A stretch of DNA of 64,000 nt from an uncultured Clostridia bacterium (GTDB lineage: Bacteria > Bacillota > Clostridia > Oscillospirales > Oscillospiraceae). Location: positions 1 to 64,000 of the forward strand of contig CAMCNO010000002.1 in the NCBI GenBank assembly GCA_945876285.1, in the 5' to 3' direction. Made by a program: the position numbers and the translations under genes. This document shows, in pieces, positions 42,367 to 51,748 of this stretch. The notes below the pieces were generated by a model, which saw nothing but the letters and a program-made list of their open reading frames with translations, had not been told where the DNA came from and ran no database searches. Position 1 is the first letter of the stretch. Each line of letters starts with the position of its first letter.

Positions 42367-42798
42367 ATGAAAAGAATCATAAAACTTTTATTATCCTTGA
42401 TTTGTATTTTCGGATTGGTTGGATGTGGAGATAATTCCATATCTGAGGTGAAAATAGATTATGGAAATTCCGCGCTCTATTCAGAAGAAGATATGAATGC
42501 AGCAATACTGCTGATAAAAGACACCTTCAGCGCATGGGAGGGTTGCGAACTTCACAGCATTACCTATGTGTCGGATGATGAATGCAATTCTGAAAACATA
42601 GCATGGATGAATGAACTGGCAGCGGCTAATGATCTAAATGAACAATTTGACCAATGCATCATGTTCAAAAGTGATTTTCACTCTCCTAAGGAAAACAGTG
42701 GGCCATGGAATGTTGATGAAGAATATACGGGTTGGGGATGGTGGCTTGCACGTTCTAAAGGCGGCCCGTGGAGATTGATGACATGTGGATATGCGTAA
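42367..42798 (+). CDS. Small lipoprotein of unknown function
   Basis: A 143-residue protein with a clear lipoprotein signal (MKRIIKLLLSLICIFGLVGC; lipid Cys at 20). The rest is a small acidic domain with GWGWWLARSKGGPWRLMTCG at the end. No family is recognised. It is distinctly AT-richer than its neighbours and stands alone, flanked by a strong terminator, so it may be a recent arrival. Confidence 0.72.
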   Translation: MKRIIKLLLSLICIFGLVGCGDNSISEVKIDYGNSALYSEEDMNAAILLIKDTFSAWEGCELHSITYVSDDECNSENIAWMNELAAANDLNEQFDQCIMFKSDFHSPKENSGPWNVDEEYTGWGWWLARSKGGPWRLMTCGYA

Positions 42799-42818
42799 AT
42801 TCCAGTTTATCTGACTGT

Positions 42819-42855
42819 GGAAAAGGCTTCGCCTTGAATCGGCGAAGCCTTTTCC
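42819..42855. terminator. Bidirectional terminator
   Basis: GGAAAAGGCTTCGCC and GGCGAAGCCTTTTCC form a perfect 15-bp stem. It serves the lipoprotein gene and the convergent malQ. Confidence 0.85.
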
Positions 42856-42914
42856 GTTATTTTGACGAACGTTTTCCCAAAGAGCGTAAACCAACACATA
42901 AAGTTAAAAGGGAT

Positions 42915-44384
42915 TCAGCAGCGGCTGAAGGTATGGGTCAGCTCCTTGATTTCTTCCGCCAGGGCGGGGGTTGTCATTCCGGGACACAGCCGCCAGCACC
43001 AGTTGTCCTCCGCCACGCCGGGGACGTTGATGCGGCTCTCGCTGCCAAGGCCCAGGTAGTCCTGGAGCTGGGCCACGAACAGCTCCGCCACGCTTCCCTG
43101 CCCCGCCCGCAGCAGGCCGAGCCGGGCGCTTTCCGCATCGTCCGCGCCCAGGTAGGATTTAGCAAATTTCTTCTCTTCCTCTGTGGCGTGGTTGTACCAG
43201 CCCACGGCGGTGTCGTTGTCGTGGGTTCCGGTGTAGCAGATGCAGTGGGGCTGGTAATGGTGGGGCAGGTAAGCGTTATCCGGCCCGGAGAAGGCGAACT
43301 CCAGCACCTTCATGCCCGGCAGACCGGACTCGTTGCGCAGGTCGTGTACAGCGTCGGTGAGGATACCCAAATCCTCGGCAATATAGGTGATACCAGAGAA
43401 CCAGCTGGTCAGCACCCGCAGCAGGTCCATGCCGGGGCCTTTCTCCCACTGGCCCACCTTGGCGGTGTCGGAGTCCGCCGGGATGGCCCAGTAGCTCTCC
43501 AGACCCCGGAAATGGTCGATGCGGATGGCGTCGAACAGCTTGGCGGCGCCCTCGACGCGGCGGATCCACCAGCCGAAGCCGTCCCGCTTCATCGCAACCC
43601 AGTCGTACAGCGGGTTGCCCCAAAGCTGTCCGTCCTCGGAGAAATAATCCGGCGGCACGCCCGCCACCTTGGAGGGCCGCCCCTCTTCGTCCAGCAGGAA
43701 CTGCTCCCGCTCGCTCCACACGTCGGAGGAGTCCAGGGAGACGTAGATGGGCACATCACCGATAATTTGGATGCCCAGGCCGTTGACGTATTCCTTCAGC
43801 GCCGCCCACTGGGTGAAGAACCAGTACTGGACGCAGGTGTGGTAGGCCACCTCGTCGGCCAGCGTCTCCCGCCACTGCTCCACGGCGGCGGACTCATGGC
43901 GGTGCAGGCCCTCGTCTGGCCAGTCGCACCAGCCGCAGCCGAAGTGGGCCCGGGCGGCCTGGAACAGGGTATATTCTTTCAGCCAGGGAGTGCTGTACGC
44001 AAAGGCGCGGATGGCCTCGCCGTCCTGTTCCCAGGCCCGCTTCGCGGCCTTGCGCAGCAGCGGCTCCCGAACGCGGTAAACGGCCCCGTAGTCCACCTTG
44101 TCCGTGATGGGCAGGCGGGCGGAGGTCAGGTCGGCCTCGTCCAGCAGGCCGTCGGCGGCCAGCGTTTCCAAATCGATAAACAGCGGGTTGCCCGCAAAGG
44201 TGGAGGCACTGGTATAGGGGGAATTGCCCAGGCCCGTGGGACCCACGGGCAGAATCTGCCACCAGGACTGTCCGGCATCGTGGAGGAAATCCGCAAAGGC
44301 ACGGGCCTCCTTGCCCAGGGAGCCGATGCCGTAGTCAGACGGCAGAGAGAAAATCGGCAGTAAAATACCGGCAGAACGCTTCAT
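42915..44384 (-). CDS. malQ: 4-alpha-glucanotransferase (GH77)
   Basis: A 489-residue amylomaltase, close to the usual 500. Family motifs are SAGILLPIFSLPSDYGIGSL at the N-terminus, IRIDHFRGLESYWAIP (nucleophile Asp), YIAEDLGILTDAV (acid/base Glu) and YTGTHDNDTA. It transfers alpha-1,4-glucan segments in glycogen or maltodextrin use. It is a single gene. Confidence 0.95.
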   Translation of the reverse strand: MKRSAGILLPIFSLPSDYGIGSLGKEARAFADFLHDAGQSWWQILPVGPTGLGNSPYTSASTFAGNPLFIDLETLAADGLLDEADLTSARLPITDKVDYGAVYRVREPLLRKAAKRAWEQDGEAIRAFAYSTPWLKEYTLFQAARAHFGCGWCDWPDEGLHRHESAAVEQWRETLADEVAYHTCVQYWFFTQWAALKEYVNGLGIQIIGDVPIYVSLDSSDVWSEREQFLLDEEGRPSKVAGVPPDYFSEDGQLWGNPLYDWVAMKRDGFGWWIRRVEGAAKLFDAIRIDHFRGLESYWAIPADSDTAKVGQWEKGPGMDLLRVLTSWFSGITYIAEDLGILTDAVHDLRNESGLPGMKVLEFAFSGPDNAYLPHHYQPHCICYTGTHDNDTAVGWYNHATEEEKKFAKSYLGADDAESARLGLLRAGQGSVAELFVAQLQDYLGLGSESRINVPGVAEDNWCWRLCPGMTTPALAEEIKELTHTFSRC

Positions 44385-44506
44385 AGAGGGCTCCTCTTTT
44401 CACACACAAATTTTCTCTTTCATTGTATGCGGCGGCAGGACAGGTGTCAAGCGCTCCAGCGACAAAAACCGTGTCTTTCCGGGCTGGAAATCATTGCAAC
44501 CGCTGC

Positions 44507-44959
44507 TTACTCCCCCATCACCTGAAACACGATATCCCGCACCCGGTTCCGCGTATCGCACTCCACCAGAGTCAGGTTCTGCCAGGGGCCGATGGTGATT
44601 TTTCCCGCCACAAAGGGGATGGTGATAAAAGGAGACAGCAGCGCCGCCTTGATGTGGGAGGAACCGTTGTCGTCGTGCCAGGTCTCGTGATGCCAGTAGG
44701 GCACTACCCGGCCCTTTTCGTCCAGATAGGGGGAGAACACATCCAGCGCCGCCTTCAGGTCATGGTTCACCATGCCCGGTTCGAACTCCAGGGTCGTCAG
44801 CCCCGCCACGCCGCCGGTGGTGAAGCCGGTGACGGTGCCGGCGGTGATGCCGTGTTTTTTGCAGGCTTCGGACACCGCGTGCTGGAAATCCTCCGTTACG
44901 TCGATCATGCCCATGTGGGCCTTGGTATGGTAAGTCTTTGTCTCTGTATAAACTGCCAT
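44507..44959 (-). CDS. YjbQ-family protein (secondary thiamine-phosphate synthase type)
   Basis: A 150-residue YjbQ/UPF0047 protein with the metal-site pattern HHETWHDDNGSSHIKAALLS and an end IGPWQNLTLVECDTR. YjbQ enzymes have weak thiamine-phosphate synthase activity; the true role is unclear. The start at 44959 (MAVYTETK) is preceded by AAGGAGG. A longer frame upstream lacks a site. Confidence 0.9.
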   Translation of the reverse strand: MAVYTETKTYHTKAHMGMIDVTEDFQHAVSEACKKHGITAGTVTGFTTGGVAGLTTLEFEPGMVNHDLKAALDVFSPYLDEKGRVVPYWHHETWHDDNGSSHIKAALLSPFITIPFVAGKITIGPWQNLTLVECDTRNRVRDIVFQVMGE

Positions 44960-45039
44960 GAAGCTGGCCTCCTTTGCCGTTTTTCGCATTGTAACATATT
45001 TCCGCCCGTGGTACAATGGGGCTGAAATGAGGTGAGGGG

Positions 45040-45288
45040 ATGAAAGAAGCCGTCATCACAGCGGACCTCCACGGCAAAACAGCGCATCAGGCCAAAGTGA
45101 CGGTGGACGCCCTGCTGCGGCGGGCAGGAACCGGGACCTACCGCATCCGGCTCATCCACGGAAGCCACGGCGGCACCGCCCTGCGGGACTTCATCCAGGC
45201 GGAATACAGCCGCCATCCGAAGGTAAAGCGGCTGCTTCTCTCCCCTGACGGCGGTACCACGGAGCTGGTGCTGCGGGAATATGTTTAG
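45040..45288 (+). CDS. Smr-domain protein
   Basis: An 82-residue stand-alone Smr domain: DLHGKTAHQAKVTVDALLRR, then IRLIHGSHGGTALRDFIQAE and a short C-terminal strand. Smr domains are nucleases or nucleic-acid-binding modules found in MutS2. The HGSHGG motif stands for the usual HGxG. It has AGGTGAGGGG before the start and is 12 bp upstream of the amidase gene. Confidence 0.85.
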   Translation: MKEAVITADLHGKTAHQAKVTVDALLRRAGTGTYRIRLIHGSHGGTALRDFIQAEYSRHPKVKRLLLSPDGGTTELVLREYV

Positions 45289-45300
45289 GAGGTATACACC

Positions 45301-46116
45301 ATGCGCGTTGCGCTCATTCAAATGCCGGTAACGGCGGATAAAGCGAAAAATATCAACACCGCCTGTGAAAAGCTGCGGGAGGCCGCCGCCAACGGCGCCG
45401 ATATCGCCGTTCTGCCGGAGATGTTCTGCTGCCCCTATCAAAACGACTGTTTCCGTACCTACGGTGAGGAGGAAAACGGCCCCGCCCAGACTGCCCTGTC
45501 CGCTTTAGCGGCAGAGCTTGGTATGTATATCGTTGGGGGCTCCCTCCCGGAGCTGGCAGACGGAAACGTCTACAATACCAGCTATGTCTACGACCGTCAG
45601 GCCCGCCAAATCGCCAAGCACCGCAAGGCTCACCTGTTCGACATTGACGTGATGGGCGGCCAGCGGTTCAGGGAATCGGATACCCTTTCCCCGGGAAACG
45701 CCATCACCACGTTTGAAACCGAATTCGGCACCATGGGCCTTTGCATCTGCTTTGACCTGCGGTTCGAGGAGCTGGCCCGGTGTATGTGCCTCCGGGGCGC
45801 CAAATGCATTTTCGTCCCCGCCGCCTTCAACATGACCACCGGCCCCGCCCACTGGGAGCTGCTGTTCCGCCAGCGGGCGGTGGATAACCAGTGCTTTACC
45901 GTGGGCGTCTCCCCCGCTCGGGATGAATCGGCGGGTTATGTGGCTTACGGAAATTCTATCGCCGTGGACCCATGGGGCACGGTCCTGTGCCGTACCGGGG
46001 CTGAAGATACCACGCTGTACGCCGATTTGGACCTTTCCCGTCTGGACGCCGTCCGCCAGCAGCTTCCCATTCTCTCCGCCCGGCGGACGGATCTGTACGA
46101 AATACGCGAGAAATAA
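45301..46116 (+). CDS. Carbon-nitrogen hydrolase (omega-amidase / Nit2 type)
   Basis: A 271-residue nitrilase-superfamily amidase with the Glu-Lys-Cys triad: Glu in AVLPEMFCCPY, Lys in KHRKAHLFDIDV and Cys in GLCICFDLRFEELA. The sequence resembles omega-amidases that hydrolyze alpha-ketoglutaramate. It is cotranscribed with the Smr gene. Confidence 0.9.
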   Translation: MRVALIQMPVTADKAKNINTACEKLREAAANGADIAVLPEMFCCPYQNDCFRTYGEEENGPAQTALSALAAELGMYIVGGSLPELADGNVYNTSYVYDRQARQIAKHRKAHLFDIDVMGGQRFRESDTLSPGNAITTFETEFGTMGLCICFDLRFEELARCMCLRGAKCIFVPAAFNMTTGPAHWELLFRQRAVDNQCFTVGVSPARDESAGYVAYGNSIAVDPWGTVLCRTGAEDTTLYADLDLSRLDAVRQQLPILSARRTDLYEIREK

Positions 46117-46117
46117 A

Positions 46118-46149
46118 AATCAGGAGACGGCTTCCACCGTCTCCTGATT
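46118..46149. terminator. Bidirectional terminator
   Basis: AATCAGGAGACGG and CCGTCTCCTGATT form a perfect 13-bp stem between the convergent amidase and VanY-type genes, covering the latter's last codons. Confidence 0.8.
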
Positions 46150-46872
46150 CGTTTCTGTATGTGCGCCTAATGCTTCTGCCAGTCTCCGGACCGCCAGATA
46201 TTCCTCTAAGCACAGGCCGCTGTCCCGCATGGCCAGAGCTGCTTCCCGCCCCACATAGCGGTAATGCCAAGGCTCATAGCCAACACCGGTGATCTCGCTC
46301 TTGTCAGTGGGATACCTTAGAACAAATCCATACTCCCAGCAGTGCTCCATAAGCCACTTCTGCTCAGCGGTCTTTTCCTGCTGATGGGTCAATTTCTGAT
46401 ACGAGGCGGATACGATATCGACTGCCATGCCGGTGTGATGTTCACTGGTCCCCGGTGCAGCCACCCAGCGGATGGCCTCCTGTTCCGCCGCCGACTGGGA
46501 ATAGCCCGCCGCCCGCAGCCGAGCGATCTTATTCTTGTGCAGCCGGGTCTGCGTCGCCGTATCCCGGTAGGCAGAACAAACAATGGGCTGCAGGCCGGCC
46601 TTGCCGCAATCCGCCAGCATAGCGGTCAGGTCATCATAGACCCGTTCGTCCACCTGCAATCCGTTCGGGAGCTTCTTCAGCGTCACTGCATACTCTTCCG
46701 GCATGGAATTCCAGCGGTTCACCAACAGCAAACGCCAATCTTCGAGTTGGTGCTGGGTCTGCTGGCACTCCTGAAACGTCTCCCTAATCTCGTCTTCCGC
46801 GACTTCCGTCACAGAAGTGACCGGCAGCAGAAACAAGGTCAGCAGCAGAGTGACCGATGAAAGAACATTCAT
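46120..46872 (-). CDS. VanY-type D-alanyl-D-alanine carboxypeptidase (M15)
   Basis: A 250-residue secreted or anchored peptidase with an N-terminal signal-like helix (SSVTLLLTLFLLPVTSV) and the M15B zinc motifs TSEHHTGMAVDIV and GYEPWHYRYVG. It trims D-Ala from peptidoglycan stem peptides. Nothing suggests a vancomycin-resistance cluster. The start at 46872 follows GGAGGAG. Confidence 0.9.
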   Translation of the reverse strand: MNVLSSVTLLLTLFLLPVTSVTEVAEDEIRETFQECQQTQHQLEDWRLLLVNRWNSMPEEYAVTLKKLPNGLQVDERVYDDLTAMLADCGKAGLQPIVCSAYRDTATQTRLHKNKIARLRAAGYSQSAAEQEAIRWVAAPGTSEHHTGMAVDIVSASYQKLTHQQEKTAEQKWLMEHCWEYGFVLRYPTDKSEITGVGYEPWHYRYVGREAALAMRDSGLCLEEYLAVRRLAEALGAHTETNQETVEAVS

Positions 46873-46947
46873 GTTGTCAACTCCTCCATAAGGGCTTGTC
46901 CTTATGGTACAACCCATTTTCTGTAAAAGCAAGCTGAATTTGTAAAC

Positions 46948-46979
46948 AAAGCCGCCGCTCCAACGTGAGCAGCGGCTTT
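46948..46979 (-). terminator. Terminator of the oxidoreductase gene
   Basis: AAAGCCGC.GCTC and GAGC.GCGGCTTT pair with one mismatch; it lies 15 bp after the Gfo/Idh/MocA stop. Confidence 0.65.
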
Positions 46980-46993
46980 GTCATGGGATACTG

Positions 46994-48007
46994 TCAGATC
47001 TTCACGATCTTTCCGGTCTTCCACGCCTCGGTGGTGGCGTAGCCGATGATAGTGGACTTGGTGCCGTCGTACACGGTGGTGCCGGGCTGCTTGCCCTCCA
47101 GCGCGCAGTTGACGAACTCCTCCATCTCAGTGAGATAGGACTCGGCGAACCGTTCCGGGAAAGAACCCACACATTCGGTACAGGCTCCGTTCACGTTGTA
47201 GACCATGGCCAGGTTCTTCTCCGGCACGGCAGAGATCCGAAGGATGCCGTCCGTACCCACGATCTCCGTCTCCACATGGTATCCGTGGGGCGCGGCACGG
47301 CCTACGTGCATCATGCCCATGGCGCCATTCTCAAACCTGAACATGGCTGCACCTGTCTCGGCGTCTCCCGCCTCCCGGAAGCCGGGATATTTGAAAGTAG
47401 CACCCATGGCATAGACTTCCGTGACCTCGCTGCCCAGGAACCAGCGCATCAAGTCGATGTCGTGGATACCCAGGTCCAGGAAAATGCCGCTGGAAGTCTT
47501 GGCATACCGAAGCGTCTCCTGCACGGAAGCCTCCGGGTCCATGCCGGTCGCCTTCACCAGATAGGGCGTGCCGATGGCACCCTCCTGAATCTTTTTCTTG
47601 GCATAGGCGTAGGACTTGTCATACCGGCGCATGAAGCCCAGCATGAATGTCTGGTCGGGATGGCGTTCCACGGCGGCCTCCGCCTGCCTGCACTGGGCCA
47701 CATCCACGCCCAAGGGCTTTTCGCAGAACACGTGCTTTCCCGCGTCCAGAGCAGCTTCGATCTGCCAGCAGTGCTCGGAGGAGGTGGTGACGATCACCAC
47801 CGCGTCAATGTCAGCCTTTGCCAGCATCTCCCGGTAGTCCGCATAGACCTGCTCCATCCCCAGCTCCCGCCGGGCGTATTCCACGCCGCCAGCATGGCTG
47901 GAGCAAACGGCGGTCAGTTCCGCATTGGGTATTCTATATGCAATATTCCACGCATGGACCTTGCCGAGCCGGCCCAGACCCACGACGCCTACATGCAACT
48001 TTTTCAC
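46994..48007 (-). CDS. Gfo/Idh/MocA oxidoreductase, probable inositol 2-dehydrogenase
   Basis: A 337-residue NAD-dependent dehydrogenase: nucleotide-binding GVVGLGRLGKVH and catalytic CEKPLG plus GIHDIDLMRW. It is in the family of inositol dehydrogenases and follows an inositol-type ABC importer, so an inositol or inositol-isomer substrate is likely. GTG at 48007 is chosen for the GGAGGAAG upstream. A hairpin separates it from the permease gene, so it may be expressed at a different level. A second dehydrogenase of this family is at 56098. Confidence 0.85.
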   Translation of the reverse strand: MKKLHVGVVGLGRLGKVHAWNIAYRIPNAELTAVCSSHAGGVEYARRELGMEQVYADYREMLAKADIDAVVIVTTSSEHCWQIEAALDAGKHVFCEKPLGVDVAQCRQAEAAVERHPDQTFMLGFMRRYDKSYAYAKKKIQEGAIGTPYLVKATGMDPEASVQETLRYAKTSSGIFLDLGIHDIDLMRWFLGSEVTEVYAMGATFKYPGFREAGDAETGAAMFRFENGAMGMMHVGRAAPHGYHVETEIVGTDGILRISAVPEKNLAMVYNVNGACTECVGSFPERFAESYLTEMEEFVNCALEGKQPGTTVYDGTKSTIIGYATTEAWKTGKIVKI

Positions 48008-48025
48008 AGCTTCTTCCTCCATGTA

Positions 48026-48059
48026 AAAGAGCATGGGGCTGTGGAGCCCCATGCTCTTT
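48026..48059 (-). terminator. Hairpin between permease and oxidoreductase genes
   Basis: AAAGAGCATGGGGCT and AGCCCCATGCTCTTT form a perfect 15-bp stem with a four-base loop. It may partly terminate the importer transcript. Confidence 0.75.
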
Positions 48060-48079
48060 GGTAAGTATCTCGCCCAGGA

Positions 48080-49108
48080 TCAGGCAGCAGCCATCTTACG
48101 GGCCTTGGCCTCCATCTTGTTACGGACAACGTCGATGGTAACAGCCAGGATGATGACGGCACCGATAACGATGTACTGAACATCGTTGGAAGCGCCCATC
48201 AGGTTCAGACCGTTACGGATAACAGCCATGATCATGGCGCCGATCAGGGTGCCCCAGATGGTACCCTTGCCGCCGGTGAAGGAGGCACCGCCCACGATAC
48301 AGGCAGCAATGGCGTCGTTATCATAGGTAGTACCGGCATTGCCGTTGGCGGAAGCCAGACGGCCGACGGAGACCACGCCGGCCATACCGGCCATGAAGCC
48401 AGACAGGGCATAGACGAAGGTCAGCACGTTCTTGGAGGGGATACCGGACAGGCGGGCAGCCTCGGGGTTACCGCCGCAGCAGTAGATCTGACGGCCCAGA
48501 GCGGTCTTCTTCAGGAACACATCAAAGATGCAGAACACGATGATGACCAGAATGAAGCTGACGGGGATGCCGGGGAAGGTAACCTTGCCGGAGGCGTCGA
48601 TCATTCTGCCAATGGAGCCGCCGCCCAGCCACATCAGGGAATCCACGCCAGCACCGGTGAAGCCGATGGACTTGGAACCGGTGATGACCAGAGCAAGACC
48701 CCACAGAATGTTCTTCATACCCATGGTGGACACGAAGGGATGAGGCAGGTCCAGACGGGTCAGCAGGGTGCCGTTGATGAAACCGGCCAGAGTGCTGACT
48801 GCCAGACCGCAGATGGCCAGCAGCACAGGGTTGGTGAGACCGAAGTTTTGGACCAGCACGCCGATGGTGCAGGTGCACAGCACGCAGTTGGAACCGACGG
48901 ACAGGTCAATGCCGGCGGTGATCAGGGCACACAGCATACCGGAAGCGATCAGGCAGTTGATGGATGCCTGCTTCAGGATGTTCATGACGTTGCCGATCTT
49001 CGGGAACTTATCGGGCATGGTGATGCAGAAAATAGCGATCAGAATGATCAGAGCCAGCAGAGTGCCCAGCTTCTGCAGGAGCTCTTTTGCAGAACTATTC
49101 TTTTTCAT
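48080..49108 (-). CDS. Sugar/inositol ABC importer permease (RbsC type)
   Basis: A 342-residue permease of the ribose/inositol class with about ten helices. Family pieces are GMLCALITAGIDLSVGSNCV, TRLDLPHPFVSTMGMKNILW and GGASFTGGKGTIWGTLIGAM. It follows the ATPase gene directly. The sugar class is clear; the exact ligand is inferred from the divergent iol genes. Confidence 0.9.
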   Translation of the reverse strand: MKKNSSAKELLQKLGTLLALIILIAIFCITMPDKFPKIGNVMNILKQASINCLIASGMLCALITAGIDLSVGSNCVLCTCTIGVLVQNFGLTNPVLLAICGLAVSTLAGFINGTLLTRLDLPHPFVSTMGMKNILWGLALVITGSKSIGFTGAGVDSLMWLGGGSIGRMIDASGKVTFPGIPVSFILVIIVFCIFDVFLKKTALGRQIYCCGGNPEAARLSGIPSKNVLTFVYALSGFMAGMAGVVSVGRLASANGNAGTTYDNDAIAACIVGGASFTGGKGTIWGTLIGAMIMAVIRNGLNLMGASNDVQYIVIGAVIILAVTIDVVRNKMEAKARKMAAA

Positions 49109-49109
49109 A

Positions 49110-50612
49110 TCAGTCTAACTCTCCTCCCCAGGCCGCTTTCATGATGTCTTCGGAATTGAAATGCTTGGTATCGCGGTCGATATCCGCCATGACACGGCCG
49201 CCGCGCATGACCACCACGTGATCGCTCATTGCCAGGATCTCCGGCAATTCAGAAGAGACCATGATAACGCACTTACCGGCCTTGACCAGATCGTTCATAA
49301 CACGGTAGACTTCGATCTTGGCACCCACGTCGATACCGCGGGTAGGCTCATCAAAAATGAAGATATCGGCATCGATGTTGACCCACTTGCCGATAACCAC
49401 CTTCTGCTGGTTACCACCGGAAAGCTGGGCGGTGACCTCATCCAGAGAGGGGGTCTTGATCTTCAGGGCCTGCACATTCTCCTGACCGGACTTCTCGATC
49501 CGCGCCTTATCCAGGAAAGGACCATTGCTGAAGCCCTTCATGTTGGCCAGGATCAGGTTGGTACGCACATCCAGACTCAGCACCAGACCCTGACCCTTGC
49601 GGTCCTCGGTCAGGAACGCGATCTTTCTCTTGATGGCGTCCTTGGGATTTCTTATGGTAACTTTTTCACCCTTGACGTACACCTCGCCGCTGTCCAGACG
49701 GTCAGCGCCGAAGACTGCGCGCATCGTTTCGGTACGGCCGGCGCCAACCAGGCCGGCAAAGCCGGTGATCTGGCCTGCGTGGGCCTTGAAACTGACATCG
49801 TGGAGCACGCCGGCCTCATTGAGGTTCCGGCCCTCCAGCCACACATCACCCTTGACACCGAATTCCTTGGGATACAGGTTATCCAATGTACGGCCCACCA
49901 TGGCGGTGATCAGAGAATCCTCGGTCAGATCACCGACATCCTTGGTGATGATGTGCTCACCGTCACGCATGACGGTCACGCGGTCACAGAGCTCAAAGAG
50001 TTCTTCCAACTTATGAGAAACAAACAGGATGGCCACGCCCTTGGCCTTCAGGCCGCGGACAGTTTCCATCAGCTGGGCGATCTCCTCCTTACCCAGAGAG
50101 GAGGTCGGCTCATCCATGATGATGAGCTTCGCGTCCAGAGAAACGGCCTTTGCGATCTCCACCATCTGCTGAAGACCGGTGCCCAGCTTGCCGCACTCCA
50201 TTTTTACATCAATTTCAGGATGACCCAGAGAAGCCAGAGCTTCCGCAGCCTCCTGATGCATTCTGGGATAATCCAGAAGCAGGCCCTTTTTCACGGCACG
50301 TCCCATGAAAACATTGTCCGTAACAGGAAGCTGCTTGACGATGTTCAGTTCCTGATACACGCAGGCAATGCCTGCCTCACGGGACTGAACAGGATTTCTG
50401 AAGACGACCTTCTTGCCGTCAACAAAGATATCTCCCTCTTCCGGATTGTGAACGCCAGTCAGCACCTTGATCAGAGTGGACTTACCAGCGCCATTTTCGC
50501 CGATCAGACCATGAATCTCACCGGGTCTGATACCAATGGACATGTTTTTCAATGCAACGACACCAGGAAAACGTTTGGTAATATTTTTCAGTTCGACGAC
50601 ATATTCGCTCAT
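49110..50612 (-). CDS. Sugar/inositol ABC importer ATPase (RbsA type)
   Basis: A 500-residue protein with two fused nucleotide-binding domains: GENGAGKST in the first, the degenerate signature LGTGLQQMVEIAK, and LSGGNQQKVVIGKW plus FIFDEPTRGIDVGAK in the second. The ATG at 50612 (MSEYVV) is used; a longer frame has no site. Part of the binding protein-ATPase-permease operon. Confidence 0.92.
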   Translation of the reverse strand: MSEYVVELKNITKRFPGVVALKNMSIGIRPGEIHGLIGENGAGKSTLIKVLTGVHNPEEGDIFVDGKKVVFRNPVQSREAGIACVYQELNIVKQLPVTDNVFMGRAVKKGLLLDYPRMHQEAAEALASLGHPEIDVKMECGKLGTGLQQMVEIAKAVSLDAKLIIMDEPTSSLGKEEIAQLMETVRGLKAKGVAILFVSHKLEELFELCDRVTVMRDGEHIITKDVGDLTEDSLITAMVGRTLDNLYPKEFGVKGDVWLEGRNLNEAGVLHDVSFKAHAGQITGFAGLVGAGRTETMRAVFGADRLDSGEVYVKGEKVTIRNPKDAIKRKIAFLTEDRKGQGLVLSLDVRTNLILANMKGFSNGPFLDKARIEKSGQENVQALKIKTPSLDEVTAQLSGGNQQKVVIGKWVNIDADIFIFDEPTRGIDVGAKIEVYRVMNDLVKAGKCVIMVSSELPEILAMSDHVVVMRGGRVMADIDRDTKHFNSEDIMKAAWGGELD

Positions 50613-50682
50613 GGAATTACCTCGTTTCTTTCCTGACTCACGCCCGCAGTTATCGCTTCCGCGGTTTTCTTGAACTTGAAAC

Positions 50683-50708
50683 TTGGCGGCAGGGGAACCT
50701 GCCGCCAA
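50683..50708 (-). repeat. Stem-loop between binding protein and ATPase genes
   Basis: TTGGCGGCAGG and CCTGCCGCCAA form an 11-bp stem with a short loop and no T-run. Such elements often stabilise the upstream binding-protein mRNA and lower ATPase expression. Confidence 0.55.
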
Positions 50709-50764
50709 ATTTCAGTTCCTTTTAAATCACTTGAAGGTTTTCTCGCTTATGGACCAAACAGGAA

Positions 50765-51748
50765 TCAGGCCAGGCTGTCCAGATACTCCTGAGCGTTCTC
50801 AGCGGTAACGACCTTGACGGGAGCGCTGATGACTTCCTCAACCTTCTCGCCGTTGATGGCAGCCAGAGCGGCCTTCACGACCTCATAACCCATGGCATAG
50901 GGCTGCTGGGCGACGGTGGCCTTCACCAGTTCGCCGGCCTGAATCAGCTCCACGGCGGACTTGTTGCCGTCGAAGCCAACGATGGTAACGTCGGTCAGAC
51001 CGGCGCTCTTGCAGGCGTTCATAGCGCCGACAGCGGTATCGTCATTGTGGCAGAACACAACGTCGATCTGATCGCCGAAGGAGCTGATCATATCTTCCAT
51101 GGTCTTGGTAGCGCCGTCGGTGGTGTTCTGGCCGGACAGAGCAGACAGGACCTCAACGCCCTTCTCGGCGCAGGCCTTCTCATAGCCGGAGCGACGCAGG
51201 TTGGAGGTGTTATCACCCTCCTGGCCGTAGATAACGACAGCCTTGATATCGGTGCCCAGGGTGTCGATGGCCCAGATGCCGCCCTGATAGGCAGCCTCGT
51301 CGTTCATGGTGCCGACGAAAGAGGTCTGGCCAGCGATGCCAACGTTGGTATCAACGGACAGAACGGGGATACCCTGATCCAGAGCAGCCTGCAGAGCGTT
51401 GGCGGCAGCACCGGCATCGTTGGGAGCGCAGACGATGGCGTCCACGCCAGCACCGATCTGCTGCTCAATCATAGCGACCTGCTGCTCGATCTCGGACTCA
51501 GCGCCGGGGCCGACAACAGTGACCTTGACGCCCAGCTCAGCGGCAGCGGCATCGCAGCCGTTCTTCACATAGCCCCAATACTCGGAGGCCAGGGTCTTCA
51601 GGACGACAGCGATCTCAACATCGCTGGCAGCGGGCTCTTCGGTCTTGGCAGGCTCTTCGGTCTTAGCGGGCTCCTCGGTCTTGCCGCCGCAAGCGACCAG
51701 AGACAGAGACATAGCCAGAGCGAGGATCAGTGCAAGGTACTTTTTCAT
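50765..51748 (-). CDS. Sugar/inositol-binding lipoprotein (RbsB type)
   Basis: A 327-residue periplasmic-binding protein: lipobox LVACGG, a linker with three KTEEPA repeats, then the Peripla_BP_4 fold (TLASEYWGYVKNGCDAAAAE, then VDAIVCAPNDAGAA and FCHNDDTAVGAMNACKSAG). It belongs to the ribose/inositol group. Its promoter region faces the iol genes. Codon use is biased to C/G-ending codons, fitting high expression. Confidence 0.92.
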   Translation of the reverse strand: MKKYLALILALAMSLSLVACGGKTEEPAKTEEPAKTEEPAASDVEIAVVLKTLASEYWGYVKNGCDAAAAELGVKVTVVGPGAESEIEQQVAMIEQQIGAGVDAIVCAPNDAGAAANALQAALDQGIPVLSVDTNVGIAGQTSFVGTMNDEAAYQGGIWAIDTLGTDIKAVVIYGQEGDNTSNLRRSGYEKACAEKGVEVLSALSGQNTTDGATKTMEDMISSFGDQIDVVFCHNDDTAVGAMNACKSAGLTDVTIVGFDGNKSAVELIQAGELVKATVAQQPYAMGYEVVKAALAAINGEKVEEVISAPVKVVTAENAQEYLDSLA

